Assembly: GCA_022826155.1 (NCBI GenBank)
Contig: JAJDVL010000010.1
Span: 1-49,140, forward strand
Length of the DNA stretch: 49,140 bases
Direction of reading: 5' to 3'
Origin: Prochlorococcaceae cyanobacterium jk18x22bins.40
GTDB lineage: Bacteria > Cyanobacteriota > Cyanobacteriia > PCC-6307 > Cyanobiaceae
The position numbers and the translations under genes were made by a program. How positions within the stretch are numbered: the first letter of the stretch is position 1; the number at the start of each line of letters is the position of its first letter. This document shows positions 27,368-37,296 of this stretch, piece by piece. The notes below the pieces were generated by a model. That model was not told the origin of the DNA. It worked only from the letters and a program-made list of their open reading frames with translations, and made no database searches.

Positions 27368-27451
27368 GCGCAGGGGTAAGCCTTGCGCTGGAGGGACAGC
27401 CACGGCTCCTGTCTCCTCCCAATCCCTGAGCATCCGATCCCCTTTGCCCCT

Positions 27452-28099
27452 ATGTCGAAGGTTTACGACTGGTTCCAAGAGCGCCTGGAGATCCAGGAGA
27501 TCGCTGACGACTTCTCCACCAAGTACGTTCCGCCCCATGTGAACATCTTCTATTGCCTGGGCGGCATCACCCTTGTGTGCTTCCTGATTCAGTTCGCCAC
27601 GGGGTTTGCCATGACGTTTTACTACCGGCCAACGGTGGCTGAGGCCTTCAACTCCGTTCAGTACCTGATGACCTCGGTGAACTTCGGCTGGCTGATCCGC
27701 TCAGTCCATCGCTGGAGCGCTTCCATGATGGTGCTGATGCTGATTCTCCACGTGTTCCGGGTCTATTTGACGGGGGGCTTCAAGCGACCCCGGGAGCTCA
27801 CCTGGGTGGTGGGTGTCACCATGGCGGTCATCACCGTCAGCTTTGGAGTTACCGGGTACTCTCTCCCCTGGGACCAGGTGGGCTACTGGGCCGTGAAGAT
27901 CGTCTCCGGTGTGCCTGCCGCCATCCCCATAGTCGGCGACCAATTGGTGGAACTGCTCCGCGGTAGCGAAAGCGTTGGCCAGGCCACGCTGACCCGCTTT
28001 TACAGTCTTCATACCTTCGTGCTGCCCTGGCTTTTGGCGGTTTTCATGTTGATGCACTTCCTGATGATCCGCAAGCAAGGGATTTCAGGTCCCCTCTAA
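27452..28099 (+). CDS. petB: Cytochrome b6
   Basis: The product has 215 residues, the full family length. It starts [20 protein letters not shown] and contains four membrane helices with the heme-ligating histidines in [27 protein letters not shown] and the late SLHTFVLPW and [16 protein letters not shown]. The cysteine for the covalent heme is in [10 protein letters not shown]. It is the heme core of the cytochrome b6f complex in the thylakoid membrane. The partner petD follows after 70 bases on the same strand. Confidence 0.98.
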   Translation: MSKVYDWFQERLEIQEIADDFSTKYVPPHVNIFYCLGGITLVCFLIQFATGFAMTFYYRPTVAEAFNSVQYLMTSVNFGWLIRSVHRWSASMMVLMLILHVFRVYLTGGFKRPRELTWVVGVTMAVITVSFGVTGYSLPWDQVGYWAVKIVSGVPAAIPIVGDQLVELLRGSESVGQATLTRFYSLHTFVLPWLLAVFMLMHFLMIRKQGISGPL

Positions 28100-28169
28100 G
28101 CCTGTATGGCCGAGCCTCACGCCTCCCGTTTTCCGGGTCTTCCCCCCGTTCATCCCACTCACCTCACCG

Positions 28170-28652
28170 ATGTCCATCCTCAAGAAACCAGACCTGAGCG
28201 ATCCGGCGCTGCGGGCCAAGCTGGCCAAAGGCATGGGTCACAACTATTACGGTGAGCCCGCCTGGCCCAACGACATCCTCTACATCTTCCCCGTAGTCAT
28301 CCTGGGGACCCTCGCCTGTGTGGTGGGGCTGTCCGTCCTGGATCCCGCCATGGTGGGGGAGCCTGCCGACCCCTTCGCCACGCCTCTGGAAATCCTGCCG
28401 GAGTGGTACCTCTATCCCGTGTTCCAGATCCTGCGGGTGGTGCCCAACAAGCTGCTGGGCATCGTACTCCAGGGCATGGTGCCTTTGGGGCTCATGCTGG
28501 TTCCGTTTATCGAGAGCTTTAACCGTTTCCAGAATCCTTTCCGGCGGCCCGTTGCCATGACCGTCTTCCTGTTTGGCACCTTCATGGCCCTGTACCTGGG
28601 CATCGGCGCCACCCTGCCCATCGACAAGTCTCTCACCTTGGGACTGTTCTAA
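28170..28652 (+). CDS. petD: Cytochrome b6f subunit IV
   Basis: The product has 160 residues with three membrane helices. It has [13 protein letters not shown] (the PEWY quinol-site motif) and a start [18 protein letters not shown] typical of the family. With cytochrome b6 it forms the quinol oxidation site. The stop is 2 bases from the end of the convergent invertase gene. Confidence 0.98.
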   Translation: MSILKKPDLSDPALRAKLAKGMGHNYYGEPAWPNDILYIFPVVILGTLACVVGLSVLDPAMVGEPADPFATPLEILPEWYLYPVFQILRVVPNKLLGIVLQGMVPLGLMLVPFIESFNRFQNPFRRPVAMTVFLFGTFMALYLGIGATLPIDKSLTLGLF

Positions 28653-28654
28653 AG

Positions 28655-30124
28655 TCAACCCCTTTCTGAAGTCTCCTGGCTCAATGCAAACGAAAAATTG
28701 AGCCGGCAGCCGTTACGGAGCAGTTCACGGGTCAGCAGGAATCCCGCGATGGTCCAGGTCTGATAAGTTCTGGCCTGCTGGCCCACCCATGTTCCCGTGG
28801 GGCCGTCAAAGTATTCCGCCCACTGCTGGCGGGGCAGTTGGCTCAGATGGATCTGGTAGCACCGCTCCAGCAGGGTTTTGAGTTGGCCCGCCAGTAAGAC
28901 GTCCGCATTGGGGTGGTCCTTGTCGTGGAGGGCCGCCGCCATCACCAGGTACCAGAGCAGGCTGGGCCAATGCCCACCATTGTGGTAGCTCCAGGGCCAG
29001 TTTTTGGGATCGGAGCCCGTCTTCATGGCCCACTCCTGTCCCTCCATGGGAGGGTGGCAGATGCGCATGGGCATCTGGGCCATCAAATGGTTTTTGTTGT
29101 GCAGCACCAACCGAAACAAAGCCCGCTGCTGGGGCGCAGTCAGCAGTCCGAAAATGCAGGCCAGGCTGTTGCCCAGGGTGAAGAACCGGTAGTCCGGCCG
29201 CCCCGTCCGGACGTTGCCGATGAGATAGCCGCCGCGGTTGTCCAGCCAGTCCTGAAGCCAGTCCGGGATGAACGTGGGCTGAACGTTGAACTCGTTCAGG
29301 TGCTGCACGTCTCCGTATTGCTCCGTGGGGCGGCGCCGCAGCACCTGGATGGTTTTGCTGGTGACCCAGTAATGCTTCAGCAGGTAGGAGCGCAGGTCAT
29401 GGATCCACTGCCGGGTGAGGGGGATCCTCTGGCTGAGCAGCCTGCTGGGGGCGGCGTTGTGGTGTTGGGCCAACTCCATGAGATGGACACAGCACTTCAA
29501 GCAGCCGTACAGCAGCACCTCGATTTCCAGAGGGGCGCCCCACACGTCCATGGGGCGGTCAATCATGAAGGAGCAGTCGGGTACGAACAGGACAGGTGTG
29601 CCGGCAACGGAGGGTTGCATTACCAGGTCCAGGAGCCGCTGGATTGCCCGCTGCACCCTTTGGTCACAGCCGAACTGCCAGTCCTGCACATGGGAGACGT
29701 AAATCCAGCAGAGGATGGGCCACCAGAGGCTGGCATCCACTGAACTGATCCGACCAATGGACCGTTGGCCGTAGTCCGCAACCACGTCTCCCTCTTTCTC
29801 AATGAAGCTGGTGGGGAAAAGACCTCGGGTTTGCAAGGCGCTGCTTTGCAGGTCCATGCACAGCACCAGAAAGTGGCGCACCAGAGCGTGGCGCCCTTTC
29901 AGGAGCAGATGGATCATCACCGGCACGTTGTCCCGGAGAAACACTTCTCCGTAGTTGAGGGACATGCCTTTGCTGGGATACTCAATGGCTGCCACGGCCC
30001 CTGCCAACTGGCCCCTCACTTTGATAAGGGTGCGCTCAAGGTGGGCTTCCGCCGATTGGACGATCTTCTCTTCCTTCAGGCTGGCGCGGCTGCGGGAGCG
30101 GGGTGGAATGATGGATTTGGACAT
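28655..30124 (-). CDS. Alkaline/neutral invertase, GH100
   Basis: The product has 489 residues. It shows GH100 landmarks: LNYGEVFLRDNVPVMIHLL, SVDASLWWPILCWIYV, EQYGDVQHLNEF and a late WPWSYHNGGHWPSLLW. The family splits sucrose into glucose and fructose in the cytoplasm. There is no signal peptide. The divergent neighbour is a sucrose phosphatase, so the pair controls sucrose, a compatible solute, from both sides. The two start codons sit within 40 bases. Confidence 0.93.
   Translation of the reverse strand: MSKSIIPPRSRSRASLKEEKIVQSAEAHLERTLIKVRGQLAGAVAAIEYPSKGMSLNYGEVFLRDNVPVMIHLLLKGRHALVRHFLVLCMDLQSSALQTRGLFPTSFIEKEGDVVADYGQRSIGRISSVDASLWWPILCWIYVSHVQDWQFGCDQRVQRAIQRLLDLVMQPSVAGTPVLFVPDCSFMIDRPMDVWGAPLEIEVLLYGCLKCCVHLMELAQHHNAAPSRLLSQRIPLTRQWIHDLRSYLLKHYWVTSKTIQVLRRRPTEQYGDVQHLNEFNVQPTFIPDWLQDWLDNRGGYLIGNVRTGRPDYRFFTLGNSLACIFGLLTAPQQRALFRLVLHNKNHLMAQMPMRICHPPMEGQEWAMKTGSDPKNWPWSYHNGGHWPSLLWYLVMAAALHDKDHPNADVLLAGQLKTLLERCYQIHLSQLPRQQWAEYFDGPTGTWVGQQARTYQTWTIAGFLLTRELLRNGCRLNFSFALSQETSERG
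28678..28704 (+). terminator. Stem-loop after petD, inside the invertase 3' end
   Basis: GGCTCAAT (28678-28685) pairs perfectly with ATTGAGCC (28697-28704) around an 11-base A-rich loop. It starts 26 bases after the petD stop and lies within the last codons of the invertase gene on the other strand. No long T-run follows, so it may stabilise the petBD message rather than end it alone. Confidence 0.5.
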
Positions 30125-30161
30125 GGCTACGGTGCCCAGTCGTCAGGAGAGAAAACGGGCA

Positions 30162-30905
30162 ATGAAGGACCTGCTGTTGGTCACCGATCTGGACCATACC
30201 CTTGTGGGGGACAGACAGGCCCTGGCCTGTCTCAATCGAACACTGCAGACGCTGCGCTCCCGGGTTCATCTGGTCTATGCCACAGGCCGCAGCCTGGCTG
30301 GGGCGCGCCAACTGCAGCAGGAAGAGGGCCTGCTGGAGCCCGAGGGTTGGGCCACCGGTGTTGGCTCCACCCTGCTGTGGCGCGGGGAGCCGGATCCGGC
30401 CTGGGACAGGCGATTGCAGCGCTGTTGGGATCGCCCTGCCCTCGGCGCCCTGTTGTCCGGCTGGAGCGAACTGATCCTGCAGCCCACATCCGAGCAAAGC
30501 CCCTACAAGCTCAGTTACGAGTTGGCCGCACCCCGGATGGGCGCGGAGGCCCGCCAGTTTGAACAGCGCCTCCAGGCCGGCCTTCGGCAGGCTGATCTTC
30601 AGGCCCAGGTGGTGTTCAGCAGTGGTTACCAACTGGATCTGCTGCCCATGGCCGCGGGCAAGGGTGCGGTGAGCGGCTATCTTCAGCAGAAGCTGGGCCT
30701 GCGGGCAGATCAGGTGCTCTGCTGCGGCGATTCCGGTAATGACCGCTCCATGCTGGGTGGTCCCTGGTGGGGGGTGATGGTGAGCAACGCCAGGCCGGAA
30801 CTGCTGGCATGGTGGCGGCAGGTGCGACCGGACACCCTGCTGCGCTCCCACCGCCACCATGCAGGGGCCATCCTTCATGCCCTGGACACCTTGCCCCTCC
30901 TGTAG
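30162..30905 (+). CDS. Sucrose-6-phosphate phosphatase
   Basis: The product has 247 residues. HAD motif I reads VTDLDHTLVGD, the SPP form with a distinctive VGD; the cap region holds YKLSYE; motif IV is CCGDSGNDRSML. This enzyme removes phosphate from sucrose-6-phosphate. No sucrose-phosphate synthase is fused to it, unlike many cyanobacterial versions. ATG 30162 is chosen with AGGAGA about 11 bases upstream; ATG 30123 would overlap the invertase start. A role on glucosylglycerate phosphate is less likely. Confidence 0.82.
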   Translation: MKDLLLVTDLDHTLVGDRQALACLNRTLQTLRSRVHLVYATGRSLAGARQLQQEEGLLEPEGWATGVGSTLLWRGEPDPAWDRRLQRCWDRPALGALLSGWSELILQPTSEQSPYKLSYELAAPRMGAEARQFEQRLQAGLRQADLQAQVVFSSGYQLDLLPMAAGKGAVSGYLQQKLGLRADQVLCCGDSGNDRSMLGGPWWGVMVSNARPELLAWWRQVRPDTLLRSHRHHAGAILHALDTLPLL

Positions 30906-30915
30906 CAGGGTTGGC

Positions 30916-31773
30916 CTACTGTCCCTCCTGCTGGCAATGGGGGCACCAATGGCTGCTGCGTCCGCTGAGCGCCCGGCGCTGGATGGGTGTGCCGCAGCGG
31001 CGGCAGGGGGCCCCTGACCGCCCGTAGACCCAAGCCTCCTGGCCGTAGTTGCCATTGATGCCCTGGAGGTCGCGAAAATCCCTGAAACTGGTGCCCCCCT
31101 GTTGCACACTCCTGGCCAGGACCTGTACCAGCCGCTCACAGAGCCGGGCCAGTTGCTCCTGGCTCAGGCTGCCGCTGGGAACATGGGGTGGGATGCCCGC
31201 CAGAAAAAGACACTCGTCCGCATAGATATTGCCCACACCGGCCACCACGGACTGATCCAGCAGGGCTGTCTTGATGGGCCGCCTGGACCCTCGCAGGCGC
31301 TTCTCCAGGTAGGATCCGCCAAAGGCTGGGGTGAAGGGTTCCGGTCCCAGACGCCCCAGCCCCGGGATCACCCGGGACGCGACTGTGCCGGGGGGCACCC
31401 ACCACATGCGTCCGAAGCTGCGGGTGTCCACAAAGCGCAGTTCCTTTTCACCCCCCAGAAATCGCACCCGGGTGTGGGAACATACAGGAACTTCCCCCCT
31501 GTCAAGCCAGAGAAATCTGCCGGTCATGCGCAGATGAACGCCCAATTGACCCACAGGTCGTCCTTGGCGCGAGAGCTGGCTCAGCAGGTATTTCCCGCGA
31601 CGACGCCAAGGGGTGAGCCGGGACCCCGTGAGGGCGGCGGCAAAGGCTGGGCCGTCACCCAAAGGGAAGGCCACCGTGCGCTCCAGCAGGACCTCCACAT
31701 GGTTAATCAGGAAACGGCCAACACCGTGTTGCAGAGCACGGCGCACCACCTCCACCTCAGGAAGCTCCGGCAC
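30916..31773 (-). CDS. mutM: Formamidopyrimidine-DNA glycosylase
   Basis: The product has 285 residues. The catalytic N-terminus is PELPEVEVVRRAL, with RRRGKYLL and HLRMTGRF next. The helix-two-turn-helix has DQSVVAGVGNIYADE, and the zinc finger reads CRRCGTPI then CPHC. It removes 8-oxoguanine and other oxidised bases from DNA. It converges with the sucrose phosphatase gene (10-base gap). Confidence 0.96.
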   Translation of the reverse strand: MPELPEVEVVRRALQHGVGRFLINHVEVLLERTVAFPLGDGPAFAAALTGSRLTPWRRRGKYLLSQLSRQGRPVGQLGVHLRMTGRFLWLDRGEVPVCSHTRVRFLGGEKELRFVDTRSFGRMWWVPPGTVASRVIPGLGRLGPEPFTPAFGGSYLEKRLRGSRRPIKTALLDQSVVAGVGNIYADECLFLAGIPPHVPSGSLSQEQLARLCERLVQVLARSVQQGGTSFRDFRDLQGINGNYGQEAWVYGRSGAPCRRCGTPIQRRALSGRSSHWCPHCQQEGQ

Positions 31774-31833
31774 AAACGGCGATCAAGAGATCAGGTGTCC
31801 AGGGACCAGCCTGGGCTGAACCCTTTGACGCCC

Positions 31834-32043
31834 TCAGGCCGCCTCCAACTCGCTTTCGGCAAAGTTGTTCACGTTCAGGCCACCTTCTACCCCGCTGTAG
31901 GAGGTGTAGTTGAGACTTTCAAAACGCACGGCTACCGGATACAGGATGCCGCTGGTGTCCACGGAGGCCACGGTGCCCACTTCGTTGAACCAATAAGACT
32001 CGGGACGCTTGATGCGAACTTTCTGACCTCTCGTGATGGCCAT
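31834..32043 (-). CDS. psaE: Photosystem I reaction centre subunit IV
   Basis: The product has 69 residues with the SH3-like fold: [19 protein letters not shown], then [20 protein letters not shown] and NNFAESEL. PsaE sits on the stromal side of photosystem I and helps ferredoxin docking and cyclic flow. ATG 32043 is preferred over an upstream ATG at 32058 by family start. It is 60 bases downstream of mutM and divergent from proB. Confidence 0.97.
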   Translation of the reverse strand: MAITRGQKVRIKRPESYWFNEVGTVASVDTSGILYPVAVRFESLNYTSYSGVEGGLNVNNFAESELEAA

Positions 32044-32138
32044 GGTGCAAAGATGCAAAGCTGAACAGCGGTGCCAACCTAGCCGCCGTGTTGCCCCTCC
32101 TCTTCGAGGGTGATGAAATATGTCAGGTTTTCCGTTCG

Positions 32139-33281
32139 ATGGCTGACTCCGGCACGTCCTCCCCGCCCATCGTGATCAAGGTGGGCACCAGCATCCTGCG
32201 GGGAGACCACCGGCGGGGTACGGAAGCCGTCATTGCCGAATTGGCCAGGGTCCTGAGCCACTGCTGTCAGCAGGGGCGTCCTGTGGTGCTGGTGAGCAGT
32301 GGCGCTGTCGGCCTGGGCAGTCGTCGCCTGGGGGACAACCAGCGTCCACGGGAGTTGCTGCAGCAGCAGGTGGCGGCAGCCGTGGGCCAGGGACTGCTCA
32401 TGGCCTCCTACGACAAGGCGTTTGGCGCCCATGGTCAACTGGTGGCCCAGGTGCTGCTGACCCGCAGCGATTTCGTGTCGCGGCAACGCTACCGCAATGC
32501 CACCGCCACCCTGCGGGGGCTGCTGGCGCGGCGGGTGCTGCCCGTTGTCAATGAAAACGACGCCCTGGCCACCGATGAGCTGCGCTTTGGCGACAACGAC
32601 ACCATGGCGGCACGGGTGGCGGTGGCGGTGGCGGCCGAGCGGCTCATCCTGCTCACGGACGTGGACCGCCTCTACTCGTCCGATCCAAGACGGGACCTGC
32701 AAGCCAGTCCCATCGATGCGGTGCGCAGCCGTGCGGAACTACTGAGTCTTTCCCAGGCGGCGGCACCGGGTGGCCAGTGGGGCACAGGGGGCATGACCAC
32801 CAAGCTGGAGGCCGCCCACATTGCCATCGCCAGCGGCATCACGGTGGACCTGGCCGATGGCCGCACCATTGCCGTCCTGGAAGGGTTATTGCAAGGGGGC
32901 AACGGCGGCACCCGCTTCCAGGCCGACGCTCTCCCCATTCCCGTCCGGAAACGCTGGCTGGCCCACGGTGTGTTGCCCCAGGGCAGCTTGCACCTGGATC
33001 AGGGGGCAGTGAAGGCCATTGAGCAGCAAGGCGCGTCCCTTCTGGCTGCTGGCATCACCGCTGTGGAGGGCTCCTTTGCATCCCACGAGGCGGTACGCCT
33101 CTGTGGACCGGACGGGGAAGAAGTGGCGCGGGGCATCAGCCGTCACAGCAGCGAGGTGGTCCACAGGATCCGGGGCCTCTCCCGCAACCAGGTCACCCCC
33201 CTGCTGGGGCAACCCGGCGCCGCTTGTGTGGTTCACCGTGATTCCCTGGTCTTGACCTGCTCCCCCGAGGCGGCCCCCTGA
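32139..33281 (+). CDS. proB: Glutamate 5-kinase
   Basis: The product has 380 residues. The amino acid kinase domain starts [10 protein letters not shown] and has [22 protein letters not shown] and [13 protein letters not shown]-terminal PUA domain follows from about residue 280. It makes gamma-glutamyl phosphate, the first step to proline. Its stop overlaps the lpxD start as TGATG. The longer frame from 32088 lacks family similarity. Confidence 0.95.
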   Translation: MADSGTSSPPIVIKVGTSILRGDHRRGTEAVIAELARVLSHCCQQGRPVVLVSSGAVGLGSRRLGDNQRPRELLQQQVAAAVGQGLLMASYDKAFGAHGQLVAQVLLTRSDFVSRQRYRNATATLRGLLARRVLPVVNENDALATDELRFGDNDTMAARVAVAVAAERLILLTDVDRLYSSDPRRDLQASPIDAVRSRAELLSLSQAAAPGGQWGTGGMTTKLEAAHIAIASGITVDLADGRTIAVLEGLLQGGNGGTRFQADALPIPVRKRWLAHGVLPQGSLHLDQGAVKAIEQQGASLLAAGITAVEGSFASHEAVRLCGPDGEEVARGISRHSSEVVHRIRGLSRNQVTPLLGQPGAACVVHRDSLVLTCSPEAAP

Positions 33282-34336
33282 TGCGTTTCAGTGAACTGCT
33301 CGCTGCTCTGGAGAGCTTCCCGCCGGATGGGGCCCGCTGGCTGGCGGATGATCCGCCCCTGGATGGGGCGGCTGCCCTGGACAAGGCTCGGCCGGGCCAA
33401 CTCAGCTTTCTGGAGCGCAACAACCCGATGGCGGCAGCCCTGGCCCACTGTGGTGCCAGTGCGGTGTTGTTGCCTGTCGGCGAGGAGTCGCTCCAGCGCC
33501 TGGCCCGGCAACAGGGCATGGCCTGGGCAGCTTCTGCAGAGCCCCGCCTCGGGTTTGCCGAAGCGCTGGATTGCCTGTACCCCCGGCAACGCCTCACCCC
33601 TGGCCGCCATCCCCGGGCGACGGTGGCGCCTGATGCCCGCGTGGCGGACAGCGCATCCCTGGCTGCCGGTGTGGTGGTGGGCGCCCGTTGCCATGTGGGG
33701 GAGGAGGTTGTTCTCCATCCCGGCGTGGTGCTGTACGACGACGTGTGGATTGGGCAGGGCTGTGAACTCCACGGAAACGTGGTGGTGCATTCCCACAGCC
33801 GCCTGGGGCGCAACTGTGTGGTTCAGGCCAATGCGGTGATCGGCGGCGAGGGCTTCGGCTTTGTGCCCACCGGCTGTGGTTGGCGCAAAATGCCCCAAAC
33901 AGGCCATGTGGTGCTGGAGGACGGAGTGGAGGTGGGCTGCTGCAGCACGGTGGACCGCCCCGCCGTGGGAGAAACCCGCCTGGGGGCTGGCACCAAGATC
34001 GACAATCTGGTCCAGATTGGTCATGGGGTGGTCACAGGCAAAGGCTGTGCCTTTGCAGCCCAGGTGGGCATTGCTGGTGGGGCCGTGCTGGGGCGTGGCG
34101 TCATCCTGGCGGGACAGGTGGGTGTGGGCAACCGGGTCCGTATTGGGGACGGGGTGGTGGCCAGCTCCAAAGCCGGCGTCCATGCCGACGTGGCGCCCGG
34201 GGAGGTGGTGAGCGGCTTCCCGGTTATCCCCAACCGGCTCTGGCTCCGGGCCTCGGCCCTGTTTGCGCGCCTGCCGGAGTTGAGTCGTAGTCTCAAACGA
34301 TTGCAGCAGCAGGTGGAGCGTTCCCGACAGCCATGA
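33281..34336 (+). CDS. lpxD: UDP-3-O-acylglucosamine N-acyltransferase
   Basis: The product has 351 residues. A uridine-binding N-terminal domain leads to a left-handed beta-helix of hexapeptide repeats, with [12 protein letters not shown] and [14 protein letters not shown] holding the active histidine. A C-terminal helix ([16 protein letters not shown]) closes it. It adds the second acyl chain in lipid A synthesis. It shares its first and last bases with proB and leuB, so the three genes are translationally coupled. Confidence 0.95.
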   Translation: MRFSELLAALESFPPDGARWLADDPPLDGAAALDKARPGQLSFLERNNPMAAALAHCGASAVLLPVGEESLQRLARQQGMAWAASAEPRLGFAEALDCLYPRQRLTPGRHPRATVAPDARVADSASLAAGVVVGARCHVGEEVVLHPGVVLYDDVWIGQGCELHGNVVVHSHSRLGRNCVVQANAVIGGEGFGFVPTGCGWRKMPQTGHVVLEDGVEVGCCSTVDRPAVGETRLGAGTKIDNLVQIGHGVVTGKGCAFAAQVGIAGGAVLGRGVILAGQVGVGNRVRIGDGVVASSKAGVHADVAPGEVVSGFPVIPNRLWLRASALFARLPELSRSLKRLQQQVERSRQP

Positions 34337-35445
34337 ACATCACCCTTCTGCCTGGCGACGGCATTGGCCCGGAAATCACGGCAGTGACCAAGGATCTCCT
34401 GCAGGCTGTGTCCAGCCGCCATGGGCTGGGTCTCGCCATGGAGGAGGCTCCCATGGGAGGCGCAGCCATTGCCGCCTGTGGCGAACCTCTCCCTGAGGAG
34501 ACCTTGCGGCGTTGCCGCGCCGCGGATGCGGTGCTCCTGGCCGCCATTGGCGATCCCCAATACGATCGGCACCCGCGGCAGCAGCGGCCCGAGAGCGGGC
34601 TGCTGGGTCTGCGGACCGGGCTGCAACTGTTTGCCAATCTACGCCCGGTGAAGGTGATCCCCTCCTTGTTGGGGGCCAGTTCCCTGAAGCCCGAGGTGGT
34701 ATCTGGCGTGGATCTCCTTGTGGTGCGGGAACTCACCGGCGGCATCTACTTTGGCCAACCCAAAGGACGCATCGGCAGCGGATCCGGGGAACGGGCCTTC
34801 AACACCATGACCTATGGGGCCACGGAGGTGGATCGGATCGCCGCCATGGCGTTCAGGCTGGCCAGCCAGCGCCGTCATCGTCTCTGCTCCGTCGATAAGG
34901 CCAACGTGCTGGACGTGTCCCAACTGTGGCGGGAACGGGTGGAGCGCATGGGGCCCGCCTATCCCGACGTGACAGTGGAGCACCTGTACGTGGATAACGC
35001 CGCCATGCAGCTCATCCGCCAGCCGCGCCGGTTTGACGTGCTGCTGACCGGAAACCTGTTCGGGGATATTCTGAGCGACGAGGCGGCCATGCTCAGCGGT
35101 AGTATTGGTGTATTACCGTCCGCTTCCCTGGGGGATGGCGGACCGGGACTGTTTGAACCTGTCCATGGTTCTGCACCTGATATTGCCGGTCAGGACCGGG
35201 CCAATCCCTTGGCCATGGTGCTCTCCGCGGCCATGATGTTGCGTTTGGGCCTGGGGCAGGAGAGCGCCGCCACAGCCTTGGAAACTGCGGTTGACCGGGT
35301 GCTGAAGGCGGGCTTCCGCACCCCGGACATGATGGCCAAGGACTGCGTTGCCGTGGGTTGTCGCGCCATGGGGGAACACCTGCTGGCAGCCCTGGATGGC
35401 CCTGTCCACGGCCTGGATGTGCAGCGAGACGTCAACCAGGGCTAG
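34333..35445 (+). CDS. leuB: 3-isopropylmalate dehydrogenase
   Basis: The product has 370 residues. It has [41 protein letters not shown], the catalytic Tyr in [18 protein letters not shown] and [20 protein letters not shown]. It makes 2-oxoisocaproate in leucine synthesis with NAD. The start overlaps the lpxD stop as ATGA. Confidence 0.96.
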   Translation: MNITLLPGDGIGPEITAVTKDLLQAVSSRHGLGLAMEEAPMGGAAIAACGEPLPEETLRRCRAADAVLLAAIGDPQYDRHPRQQRPESGLLGLRTGLQLFANLRPVKVIPSLLGASSLKPEVVSGVDLLVVRELTGGIYFGQPKGRIGSGSGERAFNTMTYGATEVDRIAAMAFRLASQRRHRLCSVDKANVLDVSQLWRERVERMGPAYPDVTVEHLYVDNAAMQLIRQPRRFDVLLTGNLFGDILSDEAAMLSGSIGVLPSASLGDGGPGLFEPVHGSAPDIAGQDRANPLAMVLSAAMMLRLGLGQESAATALETAVDRVLKAGFRTPDMMAKDCVAVGCRAMGEHLLAALDGPVHGLDVQRDVNQG

Positions 35446-35505
35446 CCAGGCGGCGCCATGGGGCTGCACACTGGGCTCGGTGTTGTCCCCCCATCTTTTC
35501 CTCCT

Positions 35506-36408
35506 ATGTCAAAGCAGCATCCCATTGTGGCTGTCACTGGCTCGTCCGGTGCTGGAACCTCCACCGTGAAACGGGCGTTTGAACACATCTTCCGCCGTGA
35601 AGGGATCAACCCCGCGGTGATTGAAGGCGACAGCTATCACCGCTTTGACCGCATGACCATGAAGGTCAAGATGGCGGAAGCCACCGCTGCCAACCGCACG
35701 TTCTCCCATTTCGGGCCGGAGGCCAACATCTTCAAAAAGCTGGAGGAGACATTTCTCTCCTATGGAGAAACGGGCACAGGTGAGCGTCGCTATTATCTCC
35801 ACAGTCCGGAAGAGGCGGATGAGCAGAACCAGCGCCTTGGCACCACGCTGAACCCGGGCGAGTTCACCCCCTGGGAACCCTTTCCCGCCAAAACGGATTT
35901 GCTCTTCTATGAAGGATTGCACGGTGGAGTCAAGGGTGACGATTACAACGTGGCCCGCCTGGTCGACCTGCTCATTGGCGTGGTGCCCATCGTGAACCTG
36001 GAGTGGATTCAGAAGATTCACCGGGACAATGCCGAGCGCGGCTACTCGGCCCAGACCATTGTTGAAACCATCCTGCGCCGGATGCCGGATTACATCAATC
36101 ACATCTGCCCTCAGTTTTCTGAAACCCATATCAACTTTCAACGGGTGCCTACGGTAGACACCTCCAATCCCTTCATCCGCCGTGATATCCCGACACCGGA
36201 TGAAAGCTTTGTAATTGTCCATTTCCGTCGTGGCGTGAAGGAACAGTTTTCCATTGAACCCACTTATCTTCTCCAAATGATTCCCGACTCGTTTATGTCC
36301 AGTCCCACAAGTCTCGTTGTGAACGGAGGCAAAATGGGGTTTGCCATGGAACTGATTCTCACCCCCATCATCCACCGTATGATCGAGGAGAAAAAGATGG
36401 CGGCCTAG
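35506..36408 (+). CDS. prk: Phosphoribulokinase, class I (proteobacterial) type
   Basis: The product has 300 residues. The P-loop reads VTGSSGAGTSTVKRAF and the later part has YEGLHGGV, NLEWIQKIHRD, QRVPTVDTSNPF and NGGKMGFAMELILTP. This is the proteobacterial class I PRK: it has only one cysteine (in HICPQF) and lacks the P-loop cysteine pair by which class II cyanobacterial and plant enzymes are redox-regulated. It makes ribulose bisphosphate in the Calvin cycle. ATG 35506 fits the family start. Confidence 0.94.
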   Translation: MSKQHPIVAVTGSSGAGTSTVKRAFEHIFRREGINPAVIEGDSYHRFDRMTMKVKMAEATAANRTFSHFGPEANIFKKLEETFLSYGETGTGERRYYLHSPEEADEQNQRLGTTLNPGEFTPWEPFPAKTDLLFYEGLHGGVKGDDYNVARLVDLLIGVVPIVNLEWIQKIHRDNAERGYSAQTIVETILRRMPDYINHICPQFSETHINFQRVPTVDTSNPFIRRDIPTPDESFVIVHFRRGVKEQFSIEPTYLLQMIPDSFMSSPTSLVVNGGKMGFAMELILTPIIHRMIEEKKMAA

Positions 36409-36418
36409 GGTCTTGACC

Positions 36419-37258
36419 ATGGGGCCTTTGGCGGCGGCCGTGCTGGGCGCCTGTGTGGGCAGCTTCCTCAGCCTGGCGGCCTGGCGTCTGCCACGGGGGG
36501 AAAGCCTGACGTGGCCGGCCAGCCATTGCCCAGCCTGTGGTCGAACCCTGGCGTGGTGGGACAACCTCCCCCTGCTGGGTTGGCTGTGGCTGCAGGGGCG
36601 CTGCCGCACCTGTGGCGCGCCCATCCCCCTGCGGGACTGGCTGACGGAAGGGCTCACTGCCGCCCTCTGGGTGGCCGTGGTGCTGCGGACCCCGCTTGCA
36701 GCCAGTGGTGTCGCCGGTGGGCTGCGCCTTCTGGCCGGTCTGCTCTTCATCAGCGGGTTGCTGTTGCTGCTGCTGCTGGACCTGGACGACTTTTGGCTGC
36801 CGGAGCCCCTCTGTCGCTGGGGCTTGATCAGTGGCCTGGCCGCGACGGTGTCGCTGGCTGTGGCAGGGGGCACGAACCCCTTGGCGCCCCTCGTGGACCA
36901 TGGTCTGGCGGCAGCCCTGGCTCTGCTGGGGTTTGACCTGGTGGGCGTACTGGGGACGTGGTGGTTGAAGGCGCCGGCCCTGGGTGGGGGAGACGGCAAG
37001 CTGGCGGCCCTGCTGGGCGCCTGGCTGGGGGGGCGGGGCCTTTTGCTGGCCCTGGCTCTGGCGGTGCTCAGTGGCGGCTTGTTTGGCCTGCTGGGGCGCC
37101 TCGCTGGGCGCCTCAAGCCCCGACAACCCTTCCCTTTTGGACCCTTCTTGGCCACCGCCGGTGGTCTGGTGTGGCTTACCCCGGAACTGCTGCATCGGCA
37201 GTGGCTGGCCATCCTGTTGCCCTGGTTGAACACCCTGGGCCTCGCATTTGGCGGCTGA
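36419..37258 (+). CDS. pilD: Prepilin peptidase
   Basis: The product has 279 residues with about seven membrane helices. The N-terminus has GACVGSFLSLAAWRLPRGES, then a CPAC/CRTC zinc site. The active aspartates are in LLDLDDFWLPE and LGGGDGKL. It cleaves and methylates type IV prepilins at the membrane. No pilin gene is in the window. A TTG at 36413, 4 bases after prk, is an alternative start. Confidence 0.92.
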   Translation: MGPLAAAVLGACVGSFLSLAAWRLPRGESLTWPASHCPACGRTLAWWDNLPLLGWLWLQGRCRTCGAPIPLRDWLTEGLTAALWVAVVLRTPLAASGVAGGLRLLAGLLFISGLLLLLLLDLDDFWLPEPLCRWGLISGLAATVSLAVAGGTNPLAPLVDHGLAAALALLGFDLVGVLGTWWLKAPALGGGDGKLAALLGAWLGGRGLLLALALAVLSGGLFGLLGRLAGRLKPRQPFPFGPFLATAGGLVWLTPELLHRQWLAILLPWLNTLGLAFGG

Positions 37259-37296
37259 AGCGGTTTGAATAAGGCGTTATCCCAACACAGCCAAGC

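Noticed and set aside
28690..28700. 11-base match ACGAAAAATTG to the palindromic element at 3179-3189
   Set aside because: Too short to call a second copy; the surrounding hairpin differs and the match may be chance.
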